A stretch of DNA of 64,000 nt from Acorus gramineus (lineage: Eukaryota; Streptophyta; Magnoliopsida; Acorales; Acoraceae). The stretch lies in contig CM060856.1 in assembly GCA_030737835.1 (NCBI GenBank), forward strand, positions 2,452,952-2,516,951, read 5' to 3'. The position numbers and the translations under genes are program-made. Position 1 is the stretch's first letter. Each line of letters opens with the position of its first letter. The notes under the pieces are model-generated. The model was not told where the DNA came from. It did not search any database and was given only the letters and a program-made list of their open reading frames with translations. This document shows positions 20,791 to 32,340 of the stretch, in pieces.

Positions 20791-23131
20791 TTATTTTACA
20801 AAATGTCTAGGTCTGAGACCCGTCATCAGGGCTAGAATCACAGCGGTGATACGAGGAGAGACGTTGCTGGATCTATCTTCATAACCTTGACGATATCCAC
20901 AATTGTAGTTCTTCTCGGCACAAGTCGTCAAAGAATCCAAAAGTTCCTTCAATTGGTCCCTCATAGTCGCAAAGGCTTCTGCTCGACCCCTCGACAGACC
21001 ATCCTTGAAAGCAACTGCGCGATCGGTTCGAAGTTCACAGAGCTTGACTTGCTGCTCTTGCGACTCACGCATTAGGGCCTCGACTCGCTTTTCCGCGTTG
21101 TGCACCCGCAAGGAAAAGGAAGCCTGATCAAAAGACTGAGAGAAATTCAGCTCAAGGAGCTCTCTCACACGATCTTCAGCAGCAACAGCCCGAACCTGAG
21201 CAGCAAACATGTCCCAACGAGCAGAGGATTCGGCAAGTTTCACGGCAAGACGCACTCGCTTTGCGATCACAGTCTGTTCCTCAGCCGACTTAAGCTGTGC
21301 TTCTCTGCGATGAGCGAGCTCTCGAGCCAACTTCGGGAGGTCTTCAGACTTCATCGCATCCAGGCTTCGCTCGTTGAGTACCTGCCAGATCACAGAATTC
21401 TAAAAAGCAAATGGTTAAAGGCTTGAAGAAGAAACCTTTGAAGATAGGAGCCGAACACTTACGTTATAAAAACTCCAGCCAAGCCGGGTGAAAAGCGCTT
21501 CAGTCATAGCCCGGCGAGCACAATTTTAGTTGCCCTCAAGAAGGCAGCCCCTGAGCTGTGTGCAAGCTAACTCCTTGCCGGCCCGATCTGCCAGAAGGCC
21601 TCCGAAGGAAGTGTCGGTCGTAGCCGCAGGAGCAGGGACTGAGGGGGTTTCGGCAGGAACCGAGCAAGGAACTTCAGCGCCCACGACAGCTAAAGATGGA
21701 GCCTCGGACGTCAGAACAAAGGGTGCATCCGAGCGAGAGGGGCCCAAAGGATCAACCACAGCTGAAGCGACTAAAGGCATCTCTGTCACAGTCAAAGCGA
21801 CTGTGGGCATTCCTGCCACAACTGGGGGCACCTCCGACGAGGCGACGATCCCTGACACCGAACCTTCCGTTGTAGCTGGGGTAACCCCAGGAGCGAAAAT
21901 CGAAGAAGCAACGATCACTACCTCCTTGACAAGGGAGGGCTCGGCATGGGTTGCTCCAACTGAGACTCTGAAGGCAGCGGCTGGTAGATGGGAAGCGGGA
22001 TCCGTAACCACCACAATTTCTGGAGAGGAGGGTACCTCCACCGTCTCTGATGCACAAATGATTACAGAGCTAGGTGGGAGTTCCTCTCCATCAGAAGACA
22101 CGACAGGCTCACTAGCAACCGTGCCAACAGCGCCCGAAGGTGAGTCGTCCCCTAAGGGAGCCCGAGATATGTCCAGTAGGGCGTTGACTCGGTCCTCAGG
22201 GTCCACCCGTTCAGACTCTGAAGCCGAGCGAGCAACCTTGTTCCACCGCTTTGAAGCAAGGGGAAGCCTAGATCTCTTCTTCGAAGCTGACCTAATCTTG
22301 GGAGCGGCTGAGTGCTCGCCCGCTTCCTCGGGGATAGCAGGAGACGATGCTTCGGTGAGGGCAGAGGATGCGTCAACTCCCAAAGACGAGCCGGCTACCT
22401 TCGAACAAGAGCCGACAGCCCTGGATGCGGGGAGGTTAAGGATTTTATGGAAATCTTTTTCCTCCAGCTTCTGAGCCCTGGAAATCTAATCCAGCTTCAC
22501 CATCGATGGGTCTGGGGGCGCACGCTCCGAATCATCTGCAGGAATCATGAGGAGGCATATTGGCTAAAGAGAGAAGGCAAGGGCAGATAAGGTGTATAAG
22601 ATCCGATGATTTTGTGCTCACCCAATTTCACTTGGCAAAGGCGACATGGCACCTACAGCATGTCACCCGAAGCAGTGGCAAGAAGCGTCCACGGGCCGGT
22701 CAGGTTCACAAGGTATCCATCCCTCCATCCACTGTCGGAGAAGGAAACTTTTCCACGAGATGGACCGCGCCAGGCCTCGCCTGAAGATAGTAGGCGTGCT
22801 CCGACTTCCTCAAACCATCCAGATGGTGGATGTCATCCACCCCGAGCTGAAGCTGCAACTTGTGGTTGATCGTGACGACGCACATCAGCACCCGTAACAG
22901 ATTAGGGGAGCATTGCTCCGGGTGAAGATTGAATCGGCGCATGAAGTCCCTAACCAACTCAGGGAAAGAAAAAGAAAGGGAGATCCTCAGCATCTGAGAA
23001 TGATACATGAAGAGCTTCTCAAAGCTGCTGCCTTTAAGATCATATATGGATCTGAAAGGAGTAGGTGTGATGGCGATGGAATCAGGAATCGACAGGGAGG
23101 ACCTTAGTTTCTAAACAATGTCTATTGACAT
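20791..23131 (-). pseudogene. Antisense three-exon gene aORF2 of B2
   Basis: Minus-strand gene. Exon 1 22622-23131 (ATG context GCGCCACCATG), intron 22536-22621, exon 2 21463-22535, intron 21400-21462, exon 3 20791-21399. Exon 1 has the hydrophobic LVRDFMRRF...LLRVLMCVV block (PF04195-like, recalled). Exon 2 is 1073 nt, exactly 357 codons plus the two bases needed after a phase-1 intron; it encodes a low-complexity Ser/Ala/Val/Pro/Glu region. Exon 3 is a long charged coiled coil (ELAHRREAQLKSAEEQ) ending CGYRQGYEDRSS. Breaks are TAG at codon 7, one lost base in exon 1, two nonsense codons in exon 2, and a frame change at the C-terminus. The intact gene would be about 730 codons. Function unknown. 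Confidence 0.7.
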
Positions 23132-23228
23132 GGTGGCGCGAGGAGAAATTCGAGAAGAGGTAAAATTTGAAAACGAGCAGGGGATTCGATTTCTGAATTC
23201 TCTCTCCTCTTCTCGTCGAATAATGGAA

Positions 23229-23237
23229 ACTTATAGA
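23229..23237 (-). promoter_or_regulatory. Probable TATA box of aORF2 (B2)
   Basis: TCTATAAGT on the minus strand, about 98 bp upstream of the aORF2 ATG, in the same position as TTTATAAGT of B1. The surrounding 23240-23716 has no reading frame and lies between the two antisense genes. Confidence 0.5.
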
Positions 23238-23716
23238 ACGGTCCTCCCTTGAAAAATCCCCGCAATCATGACAGGAGCGCAAAAATCGAAATCATGGAAG
23301 ATTGCCGTCAAAATCTTCTTCAAATATCGAGCTGGCGAGAGAAACGAGGTGCCAATTTTGAAAAACGTGCAGCCTACGTGGTGAATTTATTATCACGAAT
23401 TTACCACGTGGCATGGAGAAGAGACGGAACGACAAGAAAGCCCCAACAAACATGTGGGCACGACTAGAGAAATCCTGTTCGTGAACCTGGTTCATAAATC
23501 CTGTTCGAGGATCCTGTTCACGGGTGATCGCAGATACGACAAGTTTTTGGGACTCCATGACCCACCAATGGAATTGTATAGCGAGGAGATGTAATAGTCA
23601 AAGCGAGCGAGTAGATAAAAGACGATCAAGGTTGAGCAAAGAAAGTAATTTTTTATTCATTAATTGGATAAAGGTTACAAAAAAAGGGAGGGGTTTCAAC
23701 CCTCTGCTCGGTCTTC

Positions 23717-24970
23717 TACTCATCCTTTCCCACGAAGTCTCCTCTCCCTCATAGCTTGGTGCAGTCCGGGAAGCTCTTCGTTGCTCATCTCTTGAAAACC
23801 ACGAGAATGGTCAGCATAGCCCAAGCGGTATCCGCTGATGAAGTCCAGAAGTAGATCTTCCTCATCGCCCTCACAGGCTTCCCAAAGCGACCGCAGCTGA
23901 TGAGTTATGGAGAGGGAGGCGGCATGAACAGAGGCTTACAAATTCCTTGAAGGGCCGCCTGAGGGGAGGAGGACACTCTATAGACAGCCTCTGGGAGTAG
24001 GAGCAGCATCAGCCCCAGCGCCCGAGGTCACTGGGGGTACCGCCGGCAGGGCGTCAGCATCCGTGCCACGGGTGGAAGGAACAGGTTCCTCAAGAGGAAC
24101 AGACGATGAAGAAAAAGAAGAAGAAGACGAAGATGATTGAACTGCTGGTGGTGGAGATGGTGGAACAGAATGCGGAGGAGACAAGGTTAAGTCCACCGGC
24201 AGGGCAATGGAATTTGATCCAATACCCAGCCGGAGGAGCCTCGAGGAACGCCGCCTCGCCCTGTTGAACAGGGTGATGGTAGGAGGAACTGGACCTGAGC
24301 CACCCGCTGAGTCGACCACACCGGCAAGAAAAGTTGCAACGGGTGGAGCGCGTCGTGGTTCCTCCAATTCAAGGAGCTCCCACCACGATCGGTCCGGATA
24401 GTCCATCACCCGAGAGATGTCGCTCATCTTCACCTCCTCGACCTCCGGCCTGGGGGCATCCACCATTGGCCTCCGAGGGCGACACAAATGGCGATGGGAC
24501 GAATCCCAACCATCTGGCATCCAGATACCCCAGACCCGAATCCGGTGACTCGCCAAGTCGTGGATGTCGCCCCGTGCCATGCCAAGGACCAGCTCTGGCG
24601 CTTTGGCCCGACGAGAGATGTAGAAGGGTGGGGACCGCCTGGAGGATGAATCCTTGACCTAATAGATCCAACGGACCTCAGTCAGGCCCAGCTCAACTCC
24701 TGTATTCTTCCCCAACGCAACCACGCACATCAAGATGCGGTATACGTTGGGAACAACCAGGATGGGATGGAGACCAAAGAAATCAAGAAACTCTGCCACC
24801 AAGCGTGGCAGAGGGAGAGAAAGACCCCCATCTGTGAAGTAGCTGGGATGGAGGAGAACAGAATCAAGATAAAGGGTGGGGACCTCATCTTCGGCCAACT
24901 CGTCAATCACGAAGTCAAACGAGAGGCCCAACTCTCTGTGGAGGGCTGCAGCAGTGGCAGTTTCCTCCAT
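23717..24970 (-). pseudogene. Antisense gene aORF1 of B2
   Basis: Intronless, minus strand, 418 codons from MEETATAAALHREL to the stop at 23717, in one frame throughout. Order: LHREL start, LSLPLPRLVAEFLDFFG with NVYRILMCVV (PF04195-like), then W-x-P-D-G-W-D, EEPRRAPPVATFLAG, a poly-Ser tract, and the C-terminal region. Two nonsense codons break it: TAG at 24659-24661, where B3 has CAG, and one at 23978. Frame conservation over the rest suggests it was under protein-level selection until recently. The middle is acidic and serine-rich; no catalytic motif is visible. Confidence 0.7.
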
Positions 24971-25030
24971 GATAATGAAGGAAGGCGTGAGATGGGATGA
25001 GGGGCTTCTCCCTCTCAACCCCCCCCCCGC

Positions 25031-25038
25031 TTTTTATA
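25031..25038 (-). promoter_or_regulatory. TATA box of antisense gene aORF1 (B2)
   Basis: TATAAAAA on the minus strand, about 60 bp upstream of the aORF1 ATG. B3 has TATATAAAGG at the same place (47735-47744). This suggests that aORF1 is transcribed from its own promoter, against the element's genomic RNA. Confidence 0.6.
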
Positions 25039-25354
25039 TCCATTGAAGTGGTGCGTTGAGAAGACAGCCGCACTTATTTCGCTGCAAGTATCGAGGAGTA
25101 ATCATCAATGCCAATAAAAAGGGGATTCATAGAATCTGAAGGGATGCTGACGTTTTGATTTCCCATACGCCATTTAGAGGCCACGCGCCATTAAGGCTGA
25201 CAAAGCAAAATCCGCCGTCAAATCCTAGGTGGGTCAGAGAATCCTGAGAAGGCAGACGACTGGATCTTTGACCCCCAAAGAGGAATGGGGGCAAGGTGAC
25301 TTATCATGATCTCCTGCTCTCTCGACAAGCCAAAAGAGCAGAAGAGGGGGCATC

Positions 25355-26200
25355 TGTGGAGGTAAAAATCCTCACCGCGACACGTGTCACCTCAAGGGGT
25401 AATGCGTCACACCAGGACGAACGTGGGCCTACCGTGGGACCCGCAAATCCGAGTTCCAATCCTTGGTCATGATGACTCTCCCAGATGTGCTGACACGACT
25501 AGATCCAGTGTCTAGTTGGGCGGTTGGGCACCCGAAGGCGAGTAGTCTAAGGCACGACCAGACATGAGGTCTGGTCGGTCGACCTTACTCCTCGAAGGCG
25601 AGTAGTCTAAGGCACGACCAGACATGAGATCTGGTCGGTCGACCTTACTCCTCGAAGGCGAGTAGTCTAAGGCACGACCAGACATGAGGTCTGGTCGATC
25701 GACCTTACTCCTCGAAGGCATGATGTGAAGCATACGGGCGGGCACATCAAGAAACCTTGAGCAAGAAGAAGAAACGGTCAGAAGACCACTAACGCCTGTA
25801 ACTGCCAAGGTAGCATTTAAGGCCCATTACTAACAGAATGTGGGTCGTCAAGGACCGACATGGAAGATAAATACCAGGGACGTCTCTTTGGAAAAAGGCC
25901 CACTAAGCACTTAGTGGCAAGGCGGTTACAAGGGGCATTTAAGGAACTACGTGTGACTTGATCCCCAAGGGGTACGTAGGCAGCCTATAAAGAGGTCGTG
26001 CGCTCAGCACTCTAAAGGCACAATCAAGAAAGGCCAAGAGAGTTACCCATTGAGTCAAGCCCAATCATTGAGCTCTGTTTGTGTTACTTCATATTCAGTC
26101 GTTGAGAGAATCGAAGCATAGCTGTGAGAATTCATATTGCTTGAGTTCTTTTTCCCAGTAAACTTACAAATCTAACTGAGGAGGGAAAATATCCTCCACA
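25355..26200 (+). repeat. 3' LTR of B2
   Basis: 846 bp, TGTGGAGGTAAAAATCC...AATATCCTCCACA. It is preceded by a purine-rich tract (AAAAGAGCAGAAGAGGGGG, 25332-25350). It contains three 60-bp hairpin units (25533-25718) and the TATA box at 25986-25992. The flank to the right is AT-rich host DNA. Confidence 0.9.
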
Positions 26201-26689
26201 ATATATATAATATTACATCGACATTGGGATAAATGAACTATCCCCAAAAACTTGTATATATTCTACACATTCATGTATTGTTTTCATCACTGGTTGAGTG
26301 CATCTATTTGTAACTAGATATATAAAGCTTTGGGTAATCTGCTGAGAAAAGCCACATCGAATTAGATAAAAATCTTCAAAGAAGATCCTTGATTCCCTTT
26401 GATACCTAATATGTCAATGGAACCAATATTTGTCGACACCCTTATCATTAAATACTCTTACAGTAGGTCCCTGGTGACCATCGATACCATGTCTGTCGAT
26501 AGAAATACACGTTGTTGACACTTCTATTGTCAATGGGATGCGATGGTGCTGGTTTCCTTCTAAACATTAAAAACAAATATTTTAAGAGGTGGAGTGAGTA
26601 CCTAATGCGGTGGTAATAACCACACCCATTGGCTAATTGCATTGTCATTATATTATTTTTATATATAAATCTAGTGGGGAACACCACCC

Positions 26690-26880
26690 CCACTAGCTCC
26701 TTCCTGGTTCCGCCCATGGTCCCTACATGCTTTAGTGTGGCGGTTGAGACACCCTCCCCTACGCAGGAGGTGGTGTGTTCAAATCCTGCTGGTCACTGGA
26801 GAAAAAAAAAAGGTGCAGCCCTCTAAGCTGATTGTTAAGGGTCTAGTGGCCCTGTAACTCTATACTTTATATACAGAACA
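26690..26880 (+). mobile_element. SINE-like, tRNA-derived retroposon
   Basis: A pol III-type promoter layout: an A-box-like TAGTGTGGCGGTTGAGAC followed about 35 bp later by a B-box-like GTGTTCAAATCCTGC, then an A-run and a TGTAACTCTATACTTTATA tail. This arrangement is typical of plant SINEs. Target duplications were not identified, so limits are approximate. Confidence 0.45.
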
Positions 26881-27589
26881 ATTTTAGATTTTGGGTTTAA
26901 ACACGGTTCCAAGCGATTTTTGTTAAAGACCGTAAATATTGCGTTCTTTTTATTTGTTCCGTTCACAATTTAAAATCTTGTGAACTCATCGTTTTTCAAA
27001 AGCTGACAAGATTTTTAAAAATCAAACGAGTGATTCGTGATGAAAAGCATTAAGTTTTTTTTATTTTTTAAAACTAGTAACAAATTAAATTTAAGTTAAA
27101 AGTTAGGAGAATCTAACAAGTGTGGTGGATCAAAGCATGCGACTATACTTTATGAAAAGTAAATTCCTGACCCTTCTCAAGATGCATTAAAAGTGGTTCA
27201 TATTCCATTCTGTCCAAAAGTAAATTCATGACCCCTCTCAAGTACATTCCAAGTGGTTTACCGGCGATAGACTATGAAAATATGACGACCCGTGATTCTT
27301 TTCAATGTGCAATTCTCAAATGAGAATGTGTTAGCGAACACCCTTGTAGCCTTTCAATTTAGGAGACCTCTCACTAGAATCTGAAAAAACTGTTTTAAAA
27401 TGTGTCTGTGTACTTCAGAGTGCACAAACACAATTTTTAAAAGGAGAAAGAAATAGGTAAACAAGTAAAATATTGATTTTTTTTTAATTAAACGGAATAA
27501 TCTATAATGGATAACATGTGCTTAAATCACCCTGAGAGGAAATTTTTTTTTATTTCAGTACTTTTTACTGCCCAAAACACAGACAACAT

Positions 27590-28710
27590 ATAATTTTATT
27601 TTTTAAAAGATAGTAAATATCGTCTAAAGAGATATATGCTTTAATAAAAAGTATATATCGTTCCTTATCGACTTGAATAAACTCATTTTTAGTAATGTAA
27701 GAAAAAATTTAACGAGGTATATATCCCATTTAACAATGCATTTACTTTACTAGATTTCTAATAATGTATATGAGACTGTATTTTGGATTGTAAAAAGAAT
27801 AGAGTGTAACATCACCCACAAATCGAACCCCCACAATATCGCCTAGGCCCATTTAAACAGACATCCAGCTGAAAAGGAAATTGTTATGTACAATTCTTTT
27901 TTCCATCACAATTTCTGTCCCACATGTTTTGAATTTTAAAAATAATATGACTCCTCAAATGAGATATATGCTTTTATGAAAAATGAAGTACGTACTACAA
28001 TGAATTGAATGGATCTATTTATAGAAAATGTGAAAAAAATTTAACGAGAAATATACCTGGTTTAATTTGTGTATGATGCTATATAGGTATATGAGACTGA
28101 AATTGGGCTGAAAAAAGTATCGTGTAACAAAACTCAACTAATGATAATCAATTAAAACTCATTTAATAAAGATCTCTATTACAAACGATCTTTTTTCGCC
28201 CCCAATTTCAGTCCATATACCTTATTAGCATCATATACTTACATTAACACATGTATATACCTCATTTGAAAATTTTTTCATTTTTCGTAAATCGGTCAAT
28301 GCAATTCATATAGTATATACTTCATTTGTTATAAAAGCATATACGTCATTAGATGTGATATATGATTTTTAAAAAAATGTATGAATTAGAATTGGGGATG
28401 TAAAAAGGACTGATGTAACATTTTCCTTTAATTAAGAAAAATGTTAGACTCAGTCACATTTATCAACCAAAACTCAAACATCACATGTTTTTATTTTTCT
28501 AAAATAGTAAACATCATCTAATAAGGTATATACTTTGATAAAAAGTGTATATCGCTTCATTTCAAGTTGAATAAACTAATTTTTAGTAAGTGTAAGAAAA
28601 TATTTAATGTGGTATATACAATATCTAACGAGGTATATACTTCACTGGATTTTTAACGTGGTATATAAGACTGTGTTTTGAACTAAGAAAAAAACTAAAT
28701 GTAACAGCAC
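27590..28710. repeat. Diverged family of ~230-bp 'ATATAC' modules in both orientations
   Basis: Modules share the order GAGATATATGCTTT, AAAATTTAACGAGGTATATA, GTATATGAGACTG, then GTGTAACA. They occur at about 27600-27815, 27895-28140, in inverted form at about 28165-28420, and at 28500-28715. A further weak copy lies at 52250-52410. Neighbouring direct and inverted copies suggest a small DNA-transposon (MITE) family. Confidence 0.55.
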
Positions 28711-28929
28711 TCTTTAATTAGATAGCTAGGCCCAAAGCCCTGCCATATAGGTTATATGAGGCCCAATACACACTGACCAATTGCGATCCATTTAAAAATG
28801 TCCCATTTATTTACCCCCTAGTCGATGGGACTTTGATAGCTAGATTTCTGCTGTCATTGGACTTTTATAAATTTTTCAGTATTTTATAGACTTTTTGCTG
28901 ACTATTGTTAAATCTGTCAATTATTTAAA

Positions 28930-29390
28930 AAAAATATGAATTCGATCCAAATTCATATCCGAAAAATTAGAAATATCCGATATTCGAAGATCTGGAGTGC
29001 AGATATGGATATTAGTCTATCTGATCCGAAAAATATCCGTATCCGACATATATTATAAAAATATATATATTTGTATTATATATTGTCAATATTGTTATCT
29101 TGTATGATTAATCACTAAGATAATATTTTATAATACTATTAAATTTTCAATGTATGATATTTGAAAGAGATAATAAGCCTTAAAATCTTAATTTTAATTT
29201 TGATGTTTTTCTAAAATATCACTTGATTATCCAAATTAATGTTAATATTCAAACATGTCAATTATCTGAAATAATCCGTATCCGATCTGTATCCGAAGGA
29301 ATCCGAATCTAAAAATTAATATCCATATCCGAATCTGAAAATTAGGATATGGATATTGACATATCTTATCCGTATCCGTCCGATTGACAT
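28930..29390. repeat. ATCCG/ATATCC-rich block
   Basis: Short words such as ATATCCG, ATCCGAA and GGATATGGATAT recur many times in both orientations, at each end of an AT-rich 200-bp core, which gives hairpin potential. Similar blocks occur in plant transposon ends; class unknown. Confidence 0.5.
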
Positions 29391-30717
29391 GCTTATTGTA
29401 GACTTCCATTTGATGGACATCAATTAATTAAGATAAAATTTTAGAGATTTATTTTATTGACTTTTAAAATAACTAATTTAAATACAAAATTGATTATTCA
29501 ATATCAATAATTGGTCATTATCTAGAAATGTGTCTATACAAAAATACAAGAAATAAGAACTCAAATATTCATATTCAGATGTTTATTCACATCCAATATG
29601 AAGTGCAAGCTCCCTAATAGATGTCTTCACATGTTATGCCTCGAAGCGAGGGTCTGTAATATGTAATAGTAAATCAATATCCGAAGAACAATGAGGAGAT
29701 CAATAAAGAAAGTATGTATCATTACAAAATAAAAGCGATGAAGCATAGTGAGGAGAGAGACCAAAACACAAACTTCAAGTACATTAGCAAAAATATCATC
29801 GCTGAATCCCAAGCGAGATACTCCCGCGAAGATCCCATCAGCTCCAAGAGCTAGGATGAAGCGACAACCAAGTGACCAACAAGGAACATGCAACTCCCTG
29901 TGTTAGGTCTCCAATATTCTCACATAAATCAAGTGATCCTCACGAAGTCCACTAATACCAAACTTGATTTCTAATGTAAAACGACAATGACAATAACTTC
30001 CAGTGCAACTGATCACCGGGTGATGCTTTACATCACGCCTAATTATTACGGGCCCATTCCCATTTGGATGAGGGAATAAAAGGTGGAATATGAGGGATAA
30101 AGGGGAATAAAAGTAGTAAAACCTCCAATTGTTTTCCCTTTTTTGAAGTACAATTAGGCAAATCACAACCTCTAAATCCTTTTAAATTTCAATGATGAAT
30201 TAATTAAGTTTTAAATCTTTAAAAAATTCCAACCAAATAAAATTAGAAAGATTCTTTTTAACATTTTTTTGTTAAGTTCTCTATAAAAAAAATTTTGATA
30301 AGTTATTTATTCTTTGTAACACTGATTTACACATCTTCAAAAAAATCGGCCAGTTCATCTAACCCGTATTAATTTTCAAAACTCGGCCAGTTGAATGGTT
30401 TTCTATTTCTAGACCGATTTTTAGAATAAATTGAGTTTGGTGGTTAATCGGACCAGAAGCCGGGCCATTTGACGGTCCAACCGATTGAATCGGCCAATCT
30501 GGTCCGGCTTTTAAAAGACTGGGCAAGAGTTGCTCATGCATTAGACATATATCTAAGCTATCTAGGCGGACAACGAATGCTAGAGAGATTGTAATAGTTG
30601 GGATGAACAGAATTATGACATCATATTCATCAGATTGAATGGTTATGACATATTTAAGATATCATTATGCAGGTTACATATAATTATATTAATTCAACCT
30701 GATGGTTAATTGATCCA

Positions 30718-31075
30718 AACTTTTTTTTTAATGAAACGGTAGGCAAACTCCATTATATAAATAAAGCGAAAGCCCAAAGAGAAATTACAATAAACATAAA
30801 CAACAGGCAAAAAACCCAAAACAAAAAATACACTCTGAAGTGGAACCCGAATAGAAAAGATTTATATCAGGCACCCCTTGCCTCTAAGGCTGAATCACCA
30901 TCCCTCCCTTCATGAGGCAAATCAAATTTGCATCCACAAAAGCTCTACCTCCACTCCTGTTTAAAGTTCACAACAAGACCCCAAATATTCTCCGCATACG
31001 GGGTCTGTGCTCTAAAAATTACATGGTTTCTAATCAACCAAAATGATTAAACCACCGCAGGCACATAAAGTTGTG
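30718..31075 (-). mobile_element. Probable LINE-type 3' end (minus strand)
   Basis: An oligo-T run at the left would be the poly-A tail on the minus strand. Just upstream the minus strand has a 3' region with the typical 'ATGGAGTTTGCC' style ending and a decayed reading frame with IRNHVIFRAQTPYAENIWGL, reminiscent of the C-terminal tail of plant LINE ORF2. Stops interrupt it. No target duplication was confirmed. Confidence 0.35.
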
Positions 31076-32220
31076 ATATCTTCGTCTGGATCGAGCGATC
31101 TGTTGTGAATAGCAGAAGCAAATATAACAAATACGAGATCGAAGAAAACACAAATAACAAGAAAAACATAGATTATGTGGTTCGGCCTAAGCCTACATTT
31201 ACGGGGTTACAAAATAGTAGAGCATCCACTAATAGTTGAGAATTACAGACGCATTAAGACTTACATGCAAACTTTCATTGGAGTCTCTTTCTAACTATCC
31301 CATTCAACCTCCATTAGGGCCTATACGAAATACAAATTTACAAACCGAGTCAAGTTTCAAAGTCTTTCTACATGAGATTTTTTATACAAACAAATCCCTA
31401 AAATCTCCCAATAAATCTTATCACAGAAATAGATTTTTTTCAAAATTAATTATTGAGTCAATTAGGTATCCACCTTAAATGACTTAATTCTGGCCATCTA
31501 AATTTTGGTAAACTGGATCCGAGATATTTTTTCAACACAAAAGAGTAGGTTGTCGCCTTAATATATTAAGAGCGAAGCTCAATTCATCCTATCTGCAATT
31601 GATCTAACTGTTGACACGCTTACAGGTTCAATGGGCTGTTAATGTTCGCGGGGCTATTTACATTGGAGTCTACACGATTATTATTAATTGTTTTATATAT
31701 CTATACAGTCCAAAATTCACCCAATTGACCTACCCTGTCCGACAAACGAGCTGAGCTTTTTTCAGATAAGGCCCCGGGTTTTAAATACAGTATATCTTAC
31801 ATATATACACACACACTTTAATGCACTACCAGACCATATGAGGACAAAAATTTTCGCCCAGCAGTACACGTAAGCGCCAAAGATTAGTGTGAAACACTTT
31901 AATCGGACAATGGGGCAATTTTCAGATAGACCCCCAGGTTTTACTATTTTTACAAACTGACCCCTATATGTGTTATAAACAAGTCCCTCATATTTATAAC
32001 CAGTTTCCTAACAAAGAAAAAAAAAAAAAACCCGGCTAATTTTGTCTTTATGCAGGTCCACCCCCAGGTTCTACCAGTTTCACAACTAGACCCTATCTGT
32101 GTTATAAAAGGGTCACTGATAAAAATTCCAATATTTATAAACAGATCCCTAATCTCAAAACATGACTTTTTGGACTTCAAATTTTATAAAACCTTATCCA
32201 AAGATTTTTCAGACCATTAA

Positions 32221-32340
32221 GATACTCATGAAATTATAAAATATAAATATTTTAGTCACATTAATAAATAAACCCATTACGATACCCATAAAATTATAAA
32301 ATATAAATATTTTAGTCACATTAATAAATACAAAAATTAC
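32221..32340. repeat. 60-bp tandem duplication
   Basis: Positions 32221-32280 and 32281-32340 are nearly identical head-to-tail copies (GATAC...AAATTATAAAATATAAATATTTTAGTCAC... pattern) with only a few differences, indicating a recent duplication. Confidence 0.9.

Larger units (their letters stand above)
13882..26200 (+). mobile_element. Element B2: nearly full-length Tat-lineage Ty3/gypsy retrotransposon
   Basis: Order: 5' LTR, PBS, gag, protease, RT, RNase H, second archaeal-type RNase H, integrase, motif array, antisense aORF2, antisense aORF1, polypurine tract, 3' LTR; 12.3 kb. Domain order PR-RT-RH-aRH-INT with a second RNase H is the mark of the Tat lineage. The first 55-60 bp of the 5' LTR are missing, so no target duplication can be checked. 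Gag-pol has several stop codons and frameshifts. The copy cannot be autonomous. Confidence 0.9.

Noticed and set aside
21530-22474. 314-codon plus-strand ORF
   Set aside because: Shadow of antisense aORF2 exon 2; the minus frame fits the conserved intron phases, and this frame has no motifs.
25512-25808. 98-codon repetitive ORF in the B2 LTR
   Set aside because: Same 60-bp LTR repeats.
29627-29893. 88-codon minus-strand ORF with hydrophobic segments
   Set aside because: No recognisable domain, no splice or promoter context and AT-rich sequence; likely chance or a decayed repeat.
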